Source: Blepharisma japonicum
Lineage: Eukaryota; Ciliophora; Heterotrichea; Heterotrichida; Blepharismidae
Direction: 5' to 3'
Length of the DNA stretch: 64,000 nt
Assembly (NCBI GenBank): GCA_949751835.1
Contig: CATKHK010000055.1
Location: 186,001-250,000 of the forward strand
Both the position numbers and the translations under genes were made by a program. Positions 10,465 to 19,034 of this stretch are shown here, piece by piece. Position 1 is the first letter of the stretch; each line of letters opens with the position of its first letter. Under the pieces are notes generated by a model, which saw only the letters and a program-made list of their open reading frames with translations, was not told where the DNA came from and searched no databases.

Positions 10465-12606
10465 ATGAGTGAAAGAGAAGCTGAACTGGAATCTCAGCTT
10501 TTAAGCCTCCAACAAGAATTTCAAGAGTATTTTTAAATTAGATTTCAAGCCCAATCTAAGGAGTATGAAGAAATCCTCGAAGCCGAAGTAACAGAAAAAG
10601 ATGAGAAAATCCATAAAATTTCAAGGAAGCTTGAAGACATAGAAGACGAACTTAAAGAATACAAAGAAAAATACAAAAAAAACGAGTTAGAACTCACAAA
10701 AAAATGCGAAGAGGTCGACAAACTTAAAAGACAACTTAAATCTCACGAAGATCAAAAGCGCGAATTAGAGCATTTGAATGATCAATGGGAACAATCAGCA
10801 AGAATTTTAGAATTTTCCAAACAAGATTTAGAAGAAAAGCTCTACCAAGCGGAAGAAAACGCTATTCTTTATAAAGAAGAACTAGACGAAATCACAGTTT
10901 CAAAAGAAATAGAACTTCAAAGATTAAGAGATGAGTGCAAAGAATTAAAACAAGAAATCAGCACCCTTGTAGCTCAGCATGGAGATACAAATAAAATTTT
11001 GGAGCTTGAAATAGCTTTGGAAAAAGCTACTAAGCAGCAAGAAAACTATAACTTAAAGCCAGAAAATTCAAAAAGTTCGTTACCAAGCTCACGATTCTCA
11101 TCACGAAGAGTATCTGCTGATACTACTACTCCTGCTTTGCCAGAAGGAAACCATATGCTGAAAGTGATTGTTAGAGTTAGACCGATACTTGAGCTTGATT
11201 CAAGCAAGGCTTCATGTATTATATGCGATAATAATACCTTATTTTTAAGCATGCCAACATCAAGGATTCGAGGACGTGTCTCGGTTAATTCACAGAAAAA
11301 ATATGAGTTTTCTAAGGTTTTTGACCAAAAATCTACAATATCTGAGATTTTTCAAGAAACATATGATTGCATAGAGCATGTTTCTTTTGGAGGAAGATCT
11401 TGCATTATAGCATATGGCCAAACTGGTTCTGGTAAGACTTATACGATGAATGGAATAATCGAACAGTCTTTTTATGCCTTAAAAAAACTCTTGGAAAATG
11501 AAAATATAAAAGTAACAATCCATTGCATTGAAATTTATAATGAACAAGTAAGGAATCTCTTAAATGATTTGCCTTTGAGCAAGAATTGAAATGATATTGT
11601 TAGTATGGCAGAAATCGAGCTACAAAACGATTGGGTTTCCCATGGTCTCTCTTTAATTGACCAAACTTTAAAAAGGAGAGCGACGCGGCAAACTAATTCA
11701 AATGAATTTTCCTCAAGGAGTCATTTAATATATACTTTGAAGATAATGAGTGGAAGAGACGTAGGGATAATCCAATTTGTTGATTTAGCAGGGAGTGAAA
11801 GACTAATAAAAAGCAGTGTAACTGGTGAAATGCTAAAAGAAACTCTTTTAATTAATAAATCGCTATCTGCTTTACAAGATGTAATTGGAGCCTTAGAAAG
11901 CAAGCAAAATCATGTGCCGTTTAGAAATTCAATTCTCACAAGAATTCTTCAGCCGACTTTAGGAGGATCTGAAAGTAAAATTACTTTTATTTTGAATTGC
12001 AGCCCTTCAGAATCTTGCTCAAGCGAAACAGCTTCAACTTTGGCTCTCGGACTGAGGCTCCAAGTGCTAGACTTTGGATTCCTAATAAGAAAAAATCTTA
12101 ATTGTGAAGAAATCGAAAGAACACTCAGGCTTCTAGAAAAAGAAAGAGCGGAAAAGAATACAATATCAAGAAGACTTGATAAAGTAGAAAGAGATTTAGA
12201 AAGTTACCAGTATGCTCTCAAGGATAGAGAAGTCAAGATGGGGATTTTGAATTCGAAATATAAGCAGAAAGAAAAAACATTCCAAGATGAAATAAAAAAT
12301 TTAAAAAAAGAGTTAGCGAGCTTAAAGGTGAAGCAGGACGAAACTAATAAAAAATTGAAAACAATTGTAGCTAAAGCAGAAAGTGAAAATATTCTTAAAA
12401 ATAAAGCTGCACAGCCATCAAGAAATAGTAATGAGCATATTAAAAGAAAAGGCAGTATAAGTCCTTCTGCTTTATCTCGGCCGAGTTCAAATCCTCCTGC
12501 AGATGTTCGATACCAAAAGTCCCAGACACCGTCTAGGATTCCTCAACCAAAGCTTTCGTTTATAATTTCTGCAAACTCTGCTAAGGAGAATCAGCTGATT
12601 TCATAG
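10465..12606 (+). CDS. Kinesin motor protein with N-terminal coiled coil (kinesin-14-like layout)
   Basis: ATG 10465, a 15-nt intron at 10527-10541, TGA at 11587-11589 read as Trp, and stop at 12604-12606 give 708 aa. Residues about 1-200 are coiled coil, followed by the motor at about 227-525: LKVIVRVRP, P-loop GQTGSGKT (about 313-320), switch I NEFSSRSH, switch II DLAGSER and LTRILQPTLGGSES. A second coiled coil and a Ser/Pro-rich tail follow. A neck coil before the motor is the kinesin-14 arrangement (usually minus-end directed), but here about 180 residues follow the motor, which is unusual. The segment that normally reads TLRFA.RAK is degenerate (STLALGLRLQ). Subfamily therefore uncertain. 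Confidence 0.88.
10527..10541 (+). other. 15-nt intron (kinesin gene)
   Basis: GTATTTTTAAATTAG, phase 2; contains in-frame TAA if retained. Its removal joins the first 20 codons to the coiled coil. Confidence 0.9.
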
Positions 12607-12747
12607 GCTTTATATAATGTACACATCCTTTTTTTGATCTAAATTTTATGATATTTCTGAAAAACTTTAAAATTTATTATGCAATTAGCTTAAATGTTGA
12701 GTATCGGAACAGTGATTTATTAAAAATTAAATTTATATTAGTTATAT

Positions 12748-13782
12748 TTATCGTCTTGATGTACTTAAATAATAACAGTTTTGATGCGTAGATGAAGTTG
12801 GACGCTTTTTGTTGTCAATAGATCCATCTCTAAGTTTACTTTGGCTTCTTGTTGTAGATAAAAAAGGACTTTCAGGCCTATTAATTCTCGCAGCTGAATC
12901 AGACCGTTTAGGGACTGGCGACTTTGTTTTTTCTCTTACTTTTGGCTCTCTGGAGTTTTCCCTTGTTTTTTCTTTCGTTTGGCTTAATCTCTTCTCAAGT
13001 ACTCGAATTTCTTCACATTTTCTTTCATATTTCCTCTTATATAGCTCTGTAAGTGTATCTGGATAATTTTCCTTTTGACTAATGCTCTCTCTTAATTTTT
13101 TATACTTTTGTTCAGCAGAATTAAATTCTTTGTCTCTTTCTTCCAAATATTGTTTATTTTTTGCCAATTCTAATTCAAGCCGTTTATTTGTTTTTTCAAG
13201 GTCAGCTATCTTTTGTGAGTCTTTTTTGCTAGCAGTTCTCAGCATTGCAATTTCCTGTACAAACCTAGCCCTTTCTCCTCTATCAGTGATGCACATCTCT
13301 CTTTCAGTTGAGGCGCCTTCACTGCTTCTTAAGGATTCCTGCTCTTTTAGCTTTTCTGATAGCCTACAATTATCTCTTTTAAGCTTATCAATAATTCTGC
13401 TACTGCTTTCTGAGTCTTTTCTTTCCTTTTCCATCTCATCAAGTTTAGCTTGAGTGCTTTCTATATGCAATTTCATTTGTTGCTCAATTTTTATATGATT
13501 TCTCACTTCTCCTTCTAATTTTTGTAAAGCTTTTTGGTATTGCTCATGGGATCTGTAGTGATTATAGTCCTCTGACATTTGAAAGTCCCTCTTGATTCGC
13601 AATAAGTCTTTAATAGTGTCACTAATATTTTCTAAAGATTCAAATGAGTCTAATTGAAGCACATCTGAAAGATCCATCATGCTTTCATCTGTTTTGTCAT
13701 TCATAGAAGAGATTTCTGTGTGCAAAAATACACAAATATCCATGATCTTCTTTTCTAGCTTTGTAAGTCTTTCTAATGACAT
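12748..13782 (-). CDS. Coiled-coil protein of unknown function
   Basis: I start at ATG 13782 (MSLERLTKLEKK). An upstream in-frame ATG at 13896 would add 38 Phe/Asn-rich residues that look like untranslated sequence. Stop TAA at 12748; 344 aa. Residues about 75-270 are a continuous coiled coil (LEKTNKRLELELAKNKQYLEERD). The C-terminal 75 residues are basic and Ser/Pro-rich (KTKSPVPKRSDSAARINRP), a composition common in microtubule-binding tails. It converges on the kinesin gene with 141 bp between stop codons; a functional link is only suggested by proximity. No family recognised. Confidence 0.7.
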   Translation of the reverse strand: MSLERLTKLEKKIMDICVFLHTEISSMNDKTDESMMDLSDVLQLDSFESLENISDTIKDLLRIKRDFQMSEDYNHYRSHEQYQKALQKLEGEVRNHIKIEQQMKLHIESTQAKLDEMEKERKDSESSSRIIDKLKRDNCRLSEKLKEQESLRSSEGASTEREMCITDRGERARFVQEIAMLRTASKKDSQKIADLEKTNKRLELELAKNKQYLEERDKEFNSAEQKYKKLRESISQKENYPDTLTELYKRKYERKCEEIRVLEKRLSQTKEKTRENSREPKVREKTKSPVPKRSDSAARINRPESPFLSTTRSQSKLRDGSIDNKKRPTSSTHQNCYYLSTSRR

Positions 13783-14129
13783 AAATTTAAATATGAGTAT
13801 TATAACTGAATTATGAAGAATTCTTTTAGCTAATTTTTTCTGATTATTTAAGTTTTTGTCGAGAAAGAAAGAAAAATCATTCAGAGAAATGATCAAGGAT
13901 AGCCTTTAAAATGTAAAATAATGACTTTTTGGAAGGATGGAATTAATTAAGTAAAATGAATTTTTTCCGCCAGCTAGAGGATTCTTAAGCACAATTAAAA
14001 AGGCGTTTAATCAATTCTAATTTTTAAAACTTTCTTGGTTGTGGAATTAGAATATAAATTTTTATAGAAAACTTGCAAAAAGATGAAATAATATTTGATT
14101 TCTGAGGGATGCTTTATTTAGATTAAATA
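13783..14129. other. Intergenic region upstream of the coiled-coil gene
   Basis: AT-rich, no supported gene. Holds the 5' region of the coiled-coil gene and the 3' end of the cyclin gene; both are on the minus strand. Confidence 0.4.
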
Positions 14130-14837
14130 TTAATTATTGTATAATTCTAATATAATTTCTACTGTTTCAGGGTCTGCTACAACCATAGCTTCTATATTTA
14201 AATATTTTGAAGCCAAAAATATGCAAGCCCTAGCTATATTTTCAGCCTCTTTCCTCAACGCAGCCAAAGTTCTAAAGCTATCATTTGCAAAGTTATTTGC
14301 GCATCTTAGAAAGCTATCTCTTAATTTTGGCTGCAAATTATATGAATTAACGAAGTTTGTGATATATGAATAAGGAAGCGGAATTTCCGTGTTGAATCCT
14401 ATGACGTCTAGAACATTGAACTCATAATCTATTATACTTTGTTTGAATTTTTGAAGCATTGCCGGAGACATCGGCGGGACTTGGAGTCTTGGGTTTCTTG
14501 CCATTTGAATAGCTGCACGTCTCTCATAAAACCCTTTGCAAAAAGTCTCTAAATGTCTTGGCTGTTCTAGAACTTTTCCTGCTAAAAACAGGCATGCAGT
14601 AGCCAGTAGGAGACGATCGTACTTGAAATTGCTGTGATTTACAGCAAACTAGCTCACAATTACTATATTAAAGTAAACTTGAGCAGTAGCAACACATGGC
14701 TGGGACAACCGGAGCGTAATGGCGAGGTCTCTAATAAACATTAAAGGCTCTGCGCCAAAACTCTGCTCCAAAGTCTTGTCATGGATTTTTATGGTTCTTT
14801 CGTGTGTTAAAATTAATTGTGACTTCAGAAGTTCCAT
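14130..14837 (-). CDS. Transcription-type cyclin (cyclin K/T/L-like)
   Basis: ATG at 14837, a 15-nt intron at 14649-14663 and TAA at 14130 give 230 aa. The first cyclin fold has the family hallmarks: VATAQVYFN, the segment FKYDRLLLATACLFLAGKV that matches the cyclin-box pattern, then EQPRHLETF, as in cyclins K, T and L that partner CDK9/CDK12-type kinases. The second fold is present but short (PLPYSYITNFVN...RACIFLASKYLN). The join at the intron makes the cyclin box continuous, which confirms it. The expected partner is a CTD kinase; none lies in this window. No C-terminal extension is present, so the protein is compact for the family. Confidence 0.82.
14649..14663 (-). other. 15-nt intron (cyclin gene)
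   Basis: Minus-strand GTAATTGTGAGCTAG, phase 0, ending in an in-frame TAG if retained. Confidence 0.92.
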
Positions 14838-14944
14838 TTTATAAGAACCCGCAGATTAATAAATTGCCCCTCAAAAATTTAATTATGACTTTTTTTGAAA
14901 AGCGACAGAATTTGGGAAATTCGAATTTTTATGAGAAATATAAA

Positions 14945-15796
14945 TTAATCTTTATAAGCTGTTACTACTAAAGCTTCATAAATGAGAGGCTCTTCTTTTT
15001 CAAACAAGATTTCTTCAAGCTCTTGTTTGACCAGATTTTCAAATTCGTGACTCTTTCCGATATGCTTAGCTCCTTCTCGAAGGACAGGATTATCAAGATA
15101 CATTCCAAAAATGTCCTTTGGATCAATAACATTGAAGTGGTATTGCTCATAGAAGTAGCAGGCTCTTTTAAATCCAATCGACTTTACCAGTGCTTTCACT
15201 TTTTCTGGGTCTGCAAGTTCGAATCTTGGCTCAGCAGTTCCACGTTTAATTCCTAATTTATTTCTGATTGATTTGTAAATTCTTAAAGTATTGCATATTC
15301 CCATTCTTCCATAAATTGAGAATGAGGCGACACCACCTGGTTTTAATACTCTATAAGCTTCACTGACAACCCAATCAGGCTTTTTAACGATTTCTAAAAG
15401 GCCATTGGAAATATAAACATCAAAAGTGGCGTCATGGAAAGATAAAGATTCAGCGTCTTGCTGATAGACTTCTACTCCAGGGTTGGCTGCTCTCGCTTTT
15501 TCAACAAACACATCACTAATATCTACTAAGGTAAAATTAGTATTTGGAGAAGCAAATTTTTTCATAGCTTCCACGCCATTTCCTGACCCACACCCTGCAT
15601 CAATTACTTTGTTGGCTTTATCTAATCTGAGAAAGCTTGCCATGGTCTCATACATCTTGGTGGAATTTTCATGGTTATATTTGATATACCAGTCTGCGAC
15701 TTTATTCCAAAACATTCTGGATCCTTCTGATAACTCAGTCTGAGGAACTGATTGAGTAGTTATGAGGCGAGCAATCAGCTTTGATCTTGACAACAT
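14945..15796 (-). CDS. Class I SAM-dependent methyltransferase, possibly mitochondrial
   Basis: ATG at 15796 to TAA at 14945, 283 aa, no intron or TGA. The Rossmann methyltransferase motifs are clear: VIDAGCGSGNGVEAM (SAM-binding motif I, about residues 63-77), TLVDISDVFVEKA (motif II acidic residue), DVYISNGLLEIV and YRVLKPGGVASFSIYG (post-motif). This is the Methyltransf_11 type, used on lipids, quinones or small molecules; substrate cannot be told. The N-terminus MLSRSKLIARLITTQS is basic, hydrophobic and lacks acidic residues, as in mitochondrial presequences. The gene runs codirectionally with the cyclin, about 107 bp upstream of it. Confidence 0.85.
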   Translation of the reverse strand: MLSRSKLIARLITTQSVPQTELSEGSRMFWNKVADWYIKYNHENSTKMYETMASFLRLDKANKVIDAGCGSGNGVEAMKKFASPNTNFTLVDISDVFVEKARAANPGVEVYQQDAESLSFHDATFDVYISNGLLEIVKKPDWVVSEAYRVLKPGGVASFSIYGRMGICNTLRIYKSIRNKLGIKRGTAEPRFELADPEKVKALVKSIGFKRACYFYEQYHFNVIDPKDIFGMYLDNPVLREGAKHIGKSHEFENLVKQELEEILFEKEEPLIYEALVVTAYKD

Positions 15797-16262
15797 TTAT
15801 TATTTGAGCCATTAATTTAAACGAAATCATTTAATTAAGTCACACAATTTAAACTTAAGTTATAATAAAAATTGGAAAAGATGTGACTTGACTCAAAATA
15901 TATAATTTAACGCTATTAAGTATTCTGATGATTTTAATCTCTTTCATTATATATTTGATTTTCCTGAAGAGGTATGATCATACTTTCAACCACCATATAA
16001 CTTATAAAATAAATCACTGAGAGTTCAAGATAAAAAAATTCTTTAAAGATTGCGAAGTTTATTTGATTTTTGTATTGAATAAAAATGACTTATAATTTGC
16101 TGTGATTATTTTAGAAATTAAATGACTTTTAGAATTTAAATTGGCTTAGCATATTTCACAAGTGCAAATTTGAGAGTGTGGATATAATTTATAATAAAGC
16201 CTTTCAGTTATCTAAAAGCTGTTTATTTCTACAATAAAATTAAAATTAATAAAATAAAATGG
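15797..16262. other. Intergenic region, AT-rich
   Basis: About 465 bp of AT-rich DNA between two minus-strand genes. No frame, RNA or repeat supported. Confidence 0.4.
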
Positions 16263-16871
16263 CTATTTACTGCTGGCAAAGTACTTATAAGCGCATCCTA
16301 CTGCAACACATGCAAGTAATATTACAATATTTCCTATAAATTCAGGCTCTTCTCCTTCCATGGACCTAAACGACTTAAGCGTTCTTTTCCCTGTGTTCGT
16401 TACATCGCTGCTTTCATTATGAGTTGCAAGGACAATACAAATCATTGAAAGCACAACACTAACAGCCAGTCAGGAAGTGCTTTTCTTGGCTCCTTTCATT
16501 TTTGGTTTCTCTGGGTTTACCATTCCTTGGTAAAATGCCAACTCTTTTTTCAATATCTCATTTTCAGCTCTTAAAGCTGTATTTTCCAATGTCAATTTTT
16601 GGTTGATGTCAGTCAATTGTGAAATTTCTGTGTCCATTTTGTTCACTTCGATCTTTTTTCTTGCTCTACTTCGGGTAGCGCTTTCACGATTTTGCCTTCT
16701 TTTTCTTGCTTTTTTGTAGGCTTCAGTTCCTGCTGGATATAGACTTTCGTCGTCTTCAAGGAGTCTTTTTCTAGGCAATCCAGGTGATGAACACTCAGTT
16801 GTATCTGAATAAGTAAAGTAATCAGGAAGGGGCTCTAGTTCTTGTAAGGTATATAGATCAAGGTCGGTCAT
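16263..16871 (-). CDS. bZIP transcription factor with C-terminal membrane segments
   Basis: ATG at 16871 to stop at 16263, 202 aa, reading TGA at 16470-16472 as Trp. The basic region is RQNRESATRSRARKK (about residues 58-72), which has the invariant N...A..SR core of bZIP proteins, followed by a leucine-zipper-like stretch to about residue 118. After a short basic linker ending at the UGA Trp, two hydrophobic segments follow: WLAVSVVLSMICIVLA (about 134-149) and FIGNIVILLACVAVGCAYKY (about 178-197). This is the layout of membrane-tethered bZIPs such as ATF6, CREB3 or plant bZIP60, which are released from the ER on stress. The lumenal part would be very short here. If TGA were a stop, the protein would end just before the membrane segments. 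Confidence 0.8.
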
Positions 16872-17031
16872 CTGATGTCAGATTTAGTAATATTATCTTA
16901 AAAATGTATTAATTCTAATTATAAAATTATCTATTATTTATCTGTTGATAATAAGCCACACGTGTTGATTTAATAATGCTTTTAGTGTAAAATATTTACG
17001 AGACATTTAAATTTAAATATCTTTTATTAAA

Positions 17032-17545
17032 TTATTTAAATTTCACATCATTTTCAATTTTCGCATATTCAAGCTCGAAATTGGCTTTTTTTTGCTGAGT
17101 CCATTTAACTTCATAGTCAAAATACAAATAAGTTCCTAGCTCCTTTTCAGCGGAAATTGCTTTAGGGTTCCCTTGTCTTTGAAACCAAGTTTGATATTGC
17201 TTATGATAAATTCAATCTTTAGATTTTAATAGCTTGCTGGCAACAAATTGTTGGTAACTTCCTTGCTGATGGTAAAATATAAAGAAAAGAGCATCTAAGT
17301 CAAGCTTCTTATATTGCTCAGAGTCATTCATAAGAGTTTTTTTGGGAAAGCTGCTGTGAGTTTCGTAAGAGGTCTTCAAGATTTGGAGTTGAGATTTTTT
17401 TCTTTCATCTGGCCTAATAGCGGATCTACAAGCAAAATCTAATGCTTCCTTTGAGTATTCAATTGTAATTTTAGAGAATTCCTAAATTTCATCATACTTC
17501 GTCAGATTCATCTTGTTCTACACTATCATCTTGATTTCTTTCCAT
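17032..17545 (-). CDS. NOT2/3/5 box protein, CNOT3/NOT5 type
   Basis: ATG at 17545, a 16-nt intron (17482-17497) and TAA at 17032 give 165 aa. Almost the whole protein is the C-terminal NOT box of CCR4-NOT subunits 3/5: LDALFFIFYHQQGSYQQFVA, SKDWIYHKQYQTWFQRQGNP and LGTYLYFDYEVKWTQQKK. The Trp of SKDW, invariant in this box, is encoded by TGA. The CCR4-NOT complex deadenylates mRNA; this box docks on NOT1. The N-terminal coiled coil of full NOT3 is absent: only about 40 acidic and helical residues precede the box. So it is either a stand-alone NOT box subunit or a split gene. It was not recoverable as one frame without both UGA=Trp and intron removal. Confidence 0.88.
17482..17497 (-). other. 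16-nt intron (NOT box gene)
   Basis: Minus-strand GTATGATGAAATTTAG, phase 0; the only 16-nt intron found in this window. Being 16 nt, retention shifts the frame. Confidence 0.85.
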
Positions 17546-17823
17546 TTTTTAGACTTTAAAGTTCTAAAGGCAAATTTAATACAAATTTGCGCATTATTGA
17601 TAAATTTTATAGCAATTTTAATCTGAAAATTCACAATTTCTCAAATTTGTTTTATATTAATTGCCTTAGTTATCATTATTAATTATAAATTTATATCTTT
17701 TGATAAATCAATTTAATTTTCAATTTTCACTTAATTATAGTTGAGTATTGCATTTTCTTAATGCAATTTTTCCTAAGTCCTAAATTTCTGTTTTCCTCAA
17801 ATAAATTCTTCTGAATAAATAAA

Positions 17824-19005
17824 ATGTCAGGTCATGCTGGTCTAAAGTCTTACTATCTTTCTAAGATAGAGGACTTGATGCATAAAGTTCAGCTCAAAAT
17901 GTCAGAAGTAAAACGCCTTGAAGCCCAACGTAACGAAATGAACAACCAAGTCCGCAACCTGCGAGAAGAAATCCAGCTCTTGCAAGAACCCGGCTCCTAT
18001 GTAGGTGAAGTCGTCAAGGTCATGGGCAAGAAAAAATGTCTCTGCAAGGTAAATCCAGAAGGAAAATTCGTAGTCAACATAGCCAAAGATATTCCACTTG
18101 ATAAATTGACCCCAAACACACGTGTTGCTTTGAAAAGTGACTCATACCAACTTCACAAGATTCTACCTAGCAAAATAGATCCATTAGTCAGTCTGATGAA
18201 AGTTGAAAAAGTTCCAGACTCCACTTATGACATGATTGGAGGTCTAGATCAGCAAATTAAAGAAGTCAAAGAAGTTATTGAGCTCCCTATCAAGCATCCA
18301 GAAATTTTCGAAGCTTTAGGGATTGCTCAGCCTAAAGGAGTTTTACTATATGGGCCACCAGGAACAGGTAAAACTTTGCTAGCGAGAGCAGTCGCTCATC
18401 ATACTGACTGCACATTTATTAGGGTTTCAGGCGCAGAATTAGTTCAGAAATATATAGGAGAAGGGTCAAGAATGGTGAGAGAACTGTTTGTTATGGCCAG
18501 AGAACATGCACCTTCTATTATTTTTATGGACGAAATTGACTCTATTGGTGGGACAAGAATATCTGGAGAGCATGGAGGAGATTCTGAAGTGCAAAGAACC
18601 ATGCTTGAGCTCTTAAACCAATTGGACGGGTTTGAGGCTAATAAAGATATCAAAGTTATTATGGCAACGAATAGGATTGATATTTTAGATGAAGCTTTGT
18701 TAAGGCCAGGCAGAATTGATAGAAAAATTGAATTCCCTAATCCTGATGAAGACGCCAGAGCACAAATTTTAAAAATTCACTCAAGAAAAATGAACTTAAC
18801 TAGAGGAATTGACTTTAAGAAAGTCGCAAGCAATATGAACGGCGCTTCAGCTGCAGAGACCAAAGCAGTTTGCACAGAAGCAGGAATTTTCGCATTAAGA
18901 GAAAGAAGAGTTCACGTGACTCAAGAAGACTTTGAGTTGGCTGTAGCAAAAGTGATGAAGAAAGATACAGACAAGAATTTATCATTTGCTAAGTTATGGA
19001 AGTAG
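17824..19005 (+). CDS. PSMC5: 26S proteasome regulatory ATPase RPT6 (PSMC5)
   Basis: 393 aa, intronless, full length for the family. N-terminal coiled coil (about 12-60), OB fold with [17 protein letters not shown]-like sequence, then the AAA+ domain: [19 protein letters not shown] Walker [12 protein letters not shown] Walker B, second region of homology [20 protein letters not shown]. The sequence [20 protein letters not shown] and the N-terminus are those of RPT6 rather than RPT1-5. It unfolds substrates in the proteasome base. The only Trp is TGG. It converges with the cGMP-dependent kinase gene; stop codons are 29 bp apart, so the 3' ends probably overlap. Confidence 0.97.
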   Translation: MSGHAGLKSYYLSKIEDLMHKVQLKMSEVKRLEAQRNEMNNQVRNLREEIQLLQEPGSYVGEVVKVMGKKKCLCKVNPEGKFVVNIAKDIPLDKLTPNTRVALKSDSYQLHKILPSKIDPLVSLMKVEKVPDSTYDMIGGLDQQIKEVKEVIELPIKHPEIFEALGIAQPKGVLLYGPPGTGKTLLARAVAHHTDCTFIRVSGAELVQKYIGEGSRMVRELFVMAREHAPSIIFMDEIDSIGGTRISGEHGGDSEVQRTMLELLNQLDGFEANKDIKVIMATNRIDILDEALLRPGRIDRKIEFPNPDEDARAQILKIHSRKMNLTRGIDFKKVASNMNGASAAETKAVCTEAGIFALRERRVHVTQEDFELAVAKVMKKDTDKNLSFAKLWK

Positions 19006-19034
19006 TTTAGCCAATTAATACGGTTTCTATATCA

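Noticed and set aside
13783-13896. Longer N-terminus for the coiled-coil protein at 12748-13782
   Set aside because: The extra 38 residues from the upstream ATG are Phe/Asn/Ile-rich, unlike the rest, and look like 5' untranslated sequence.
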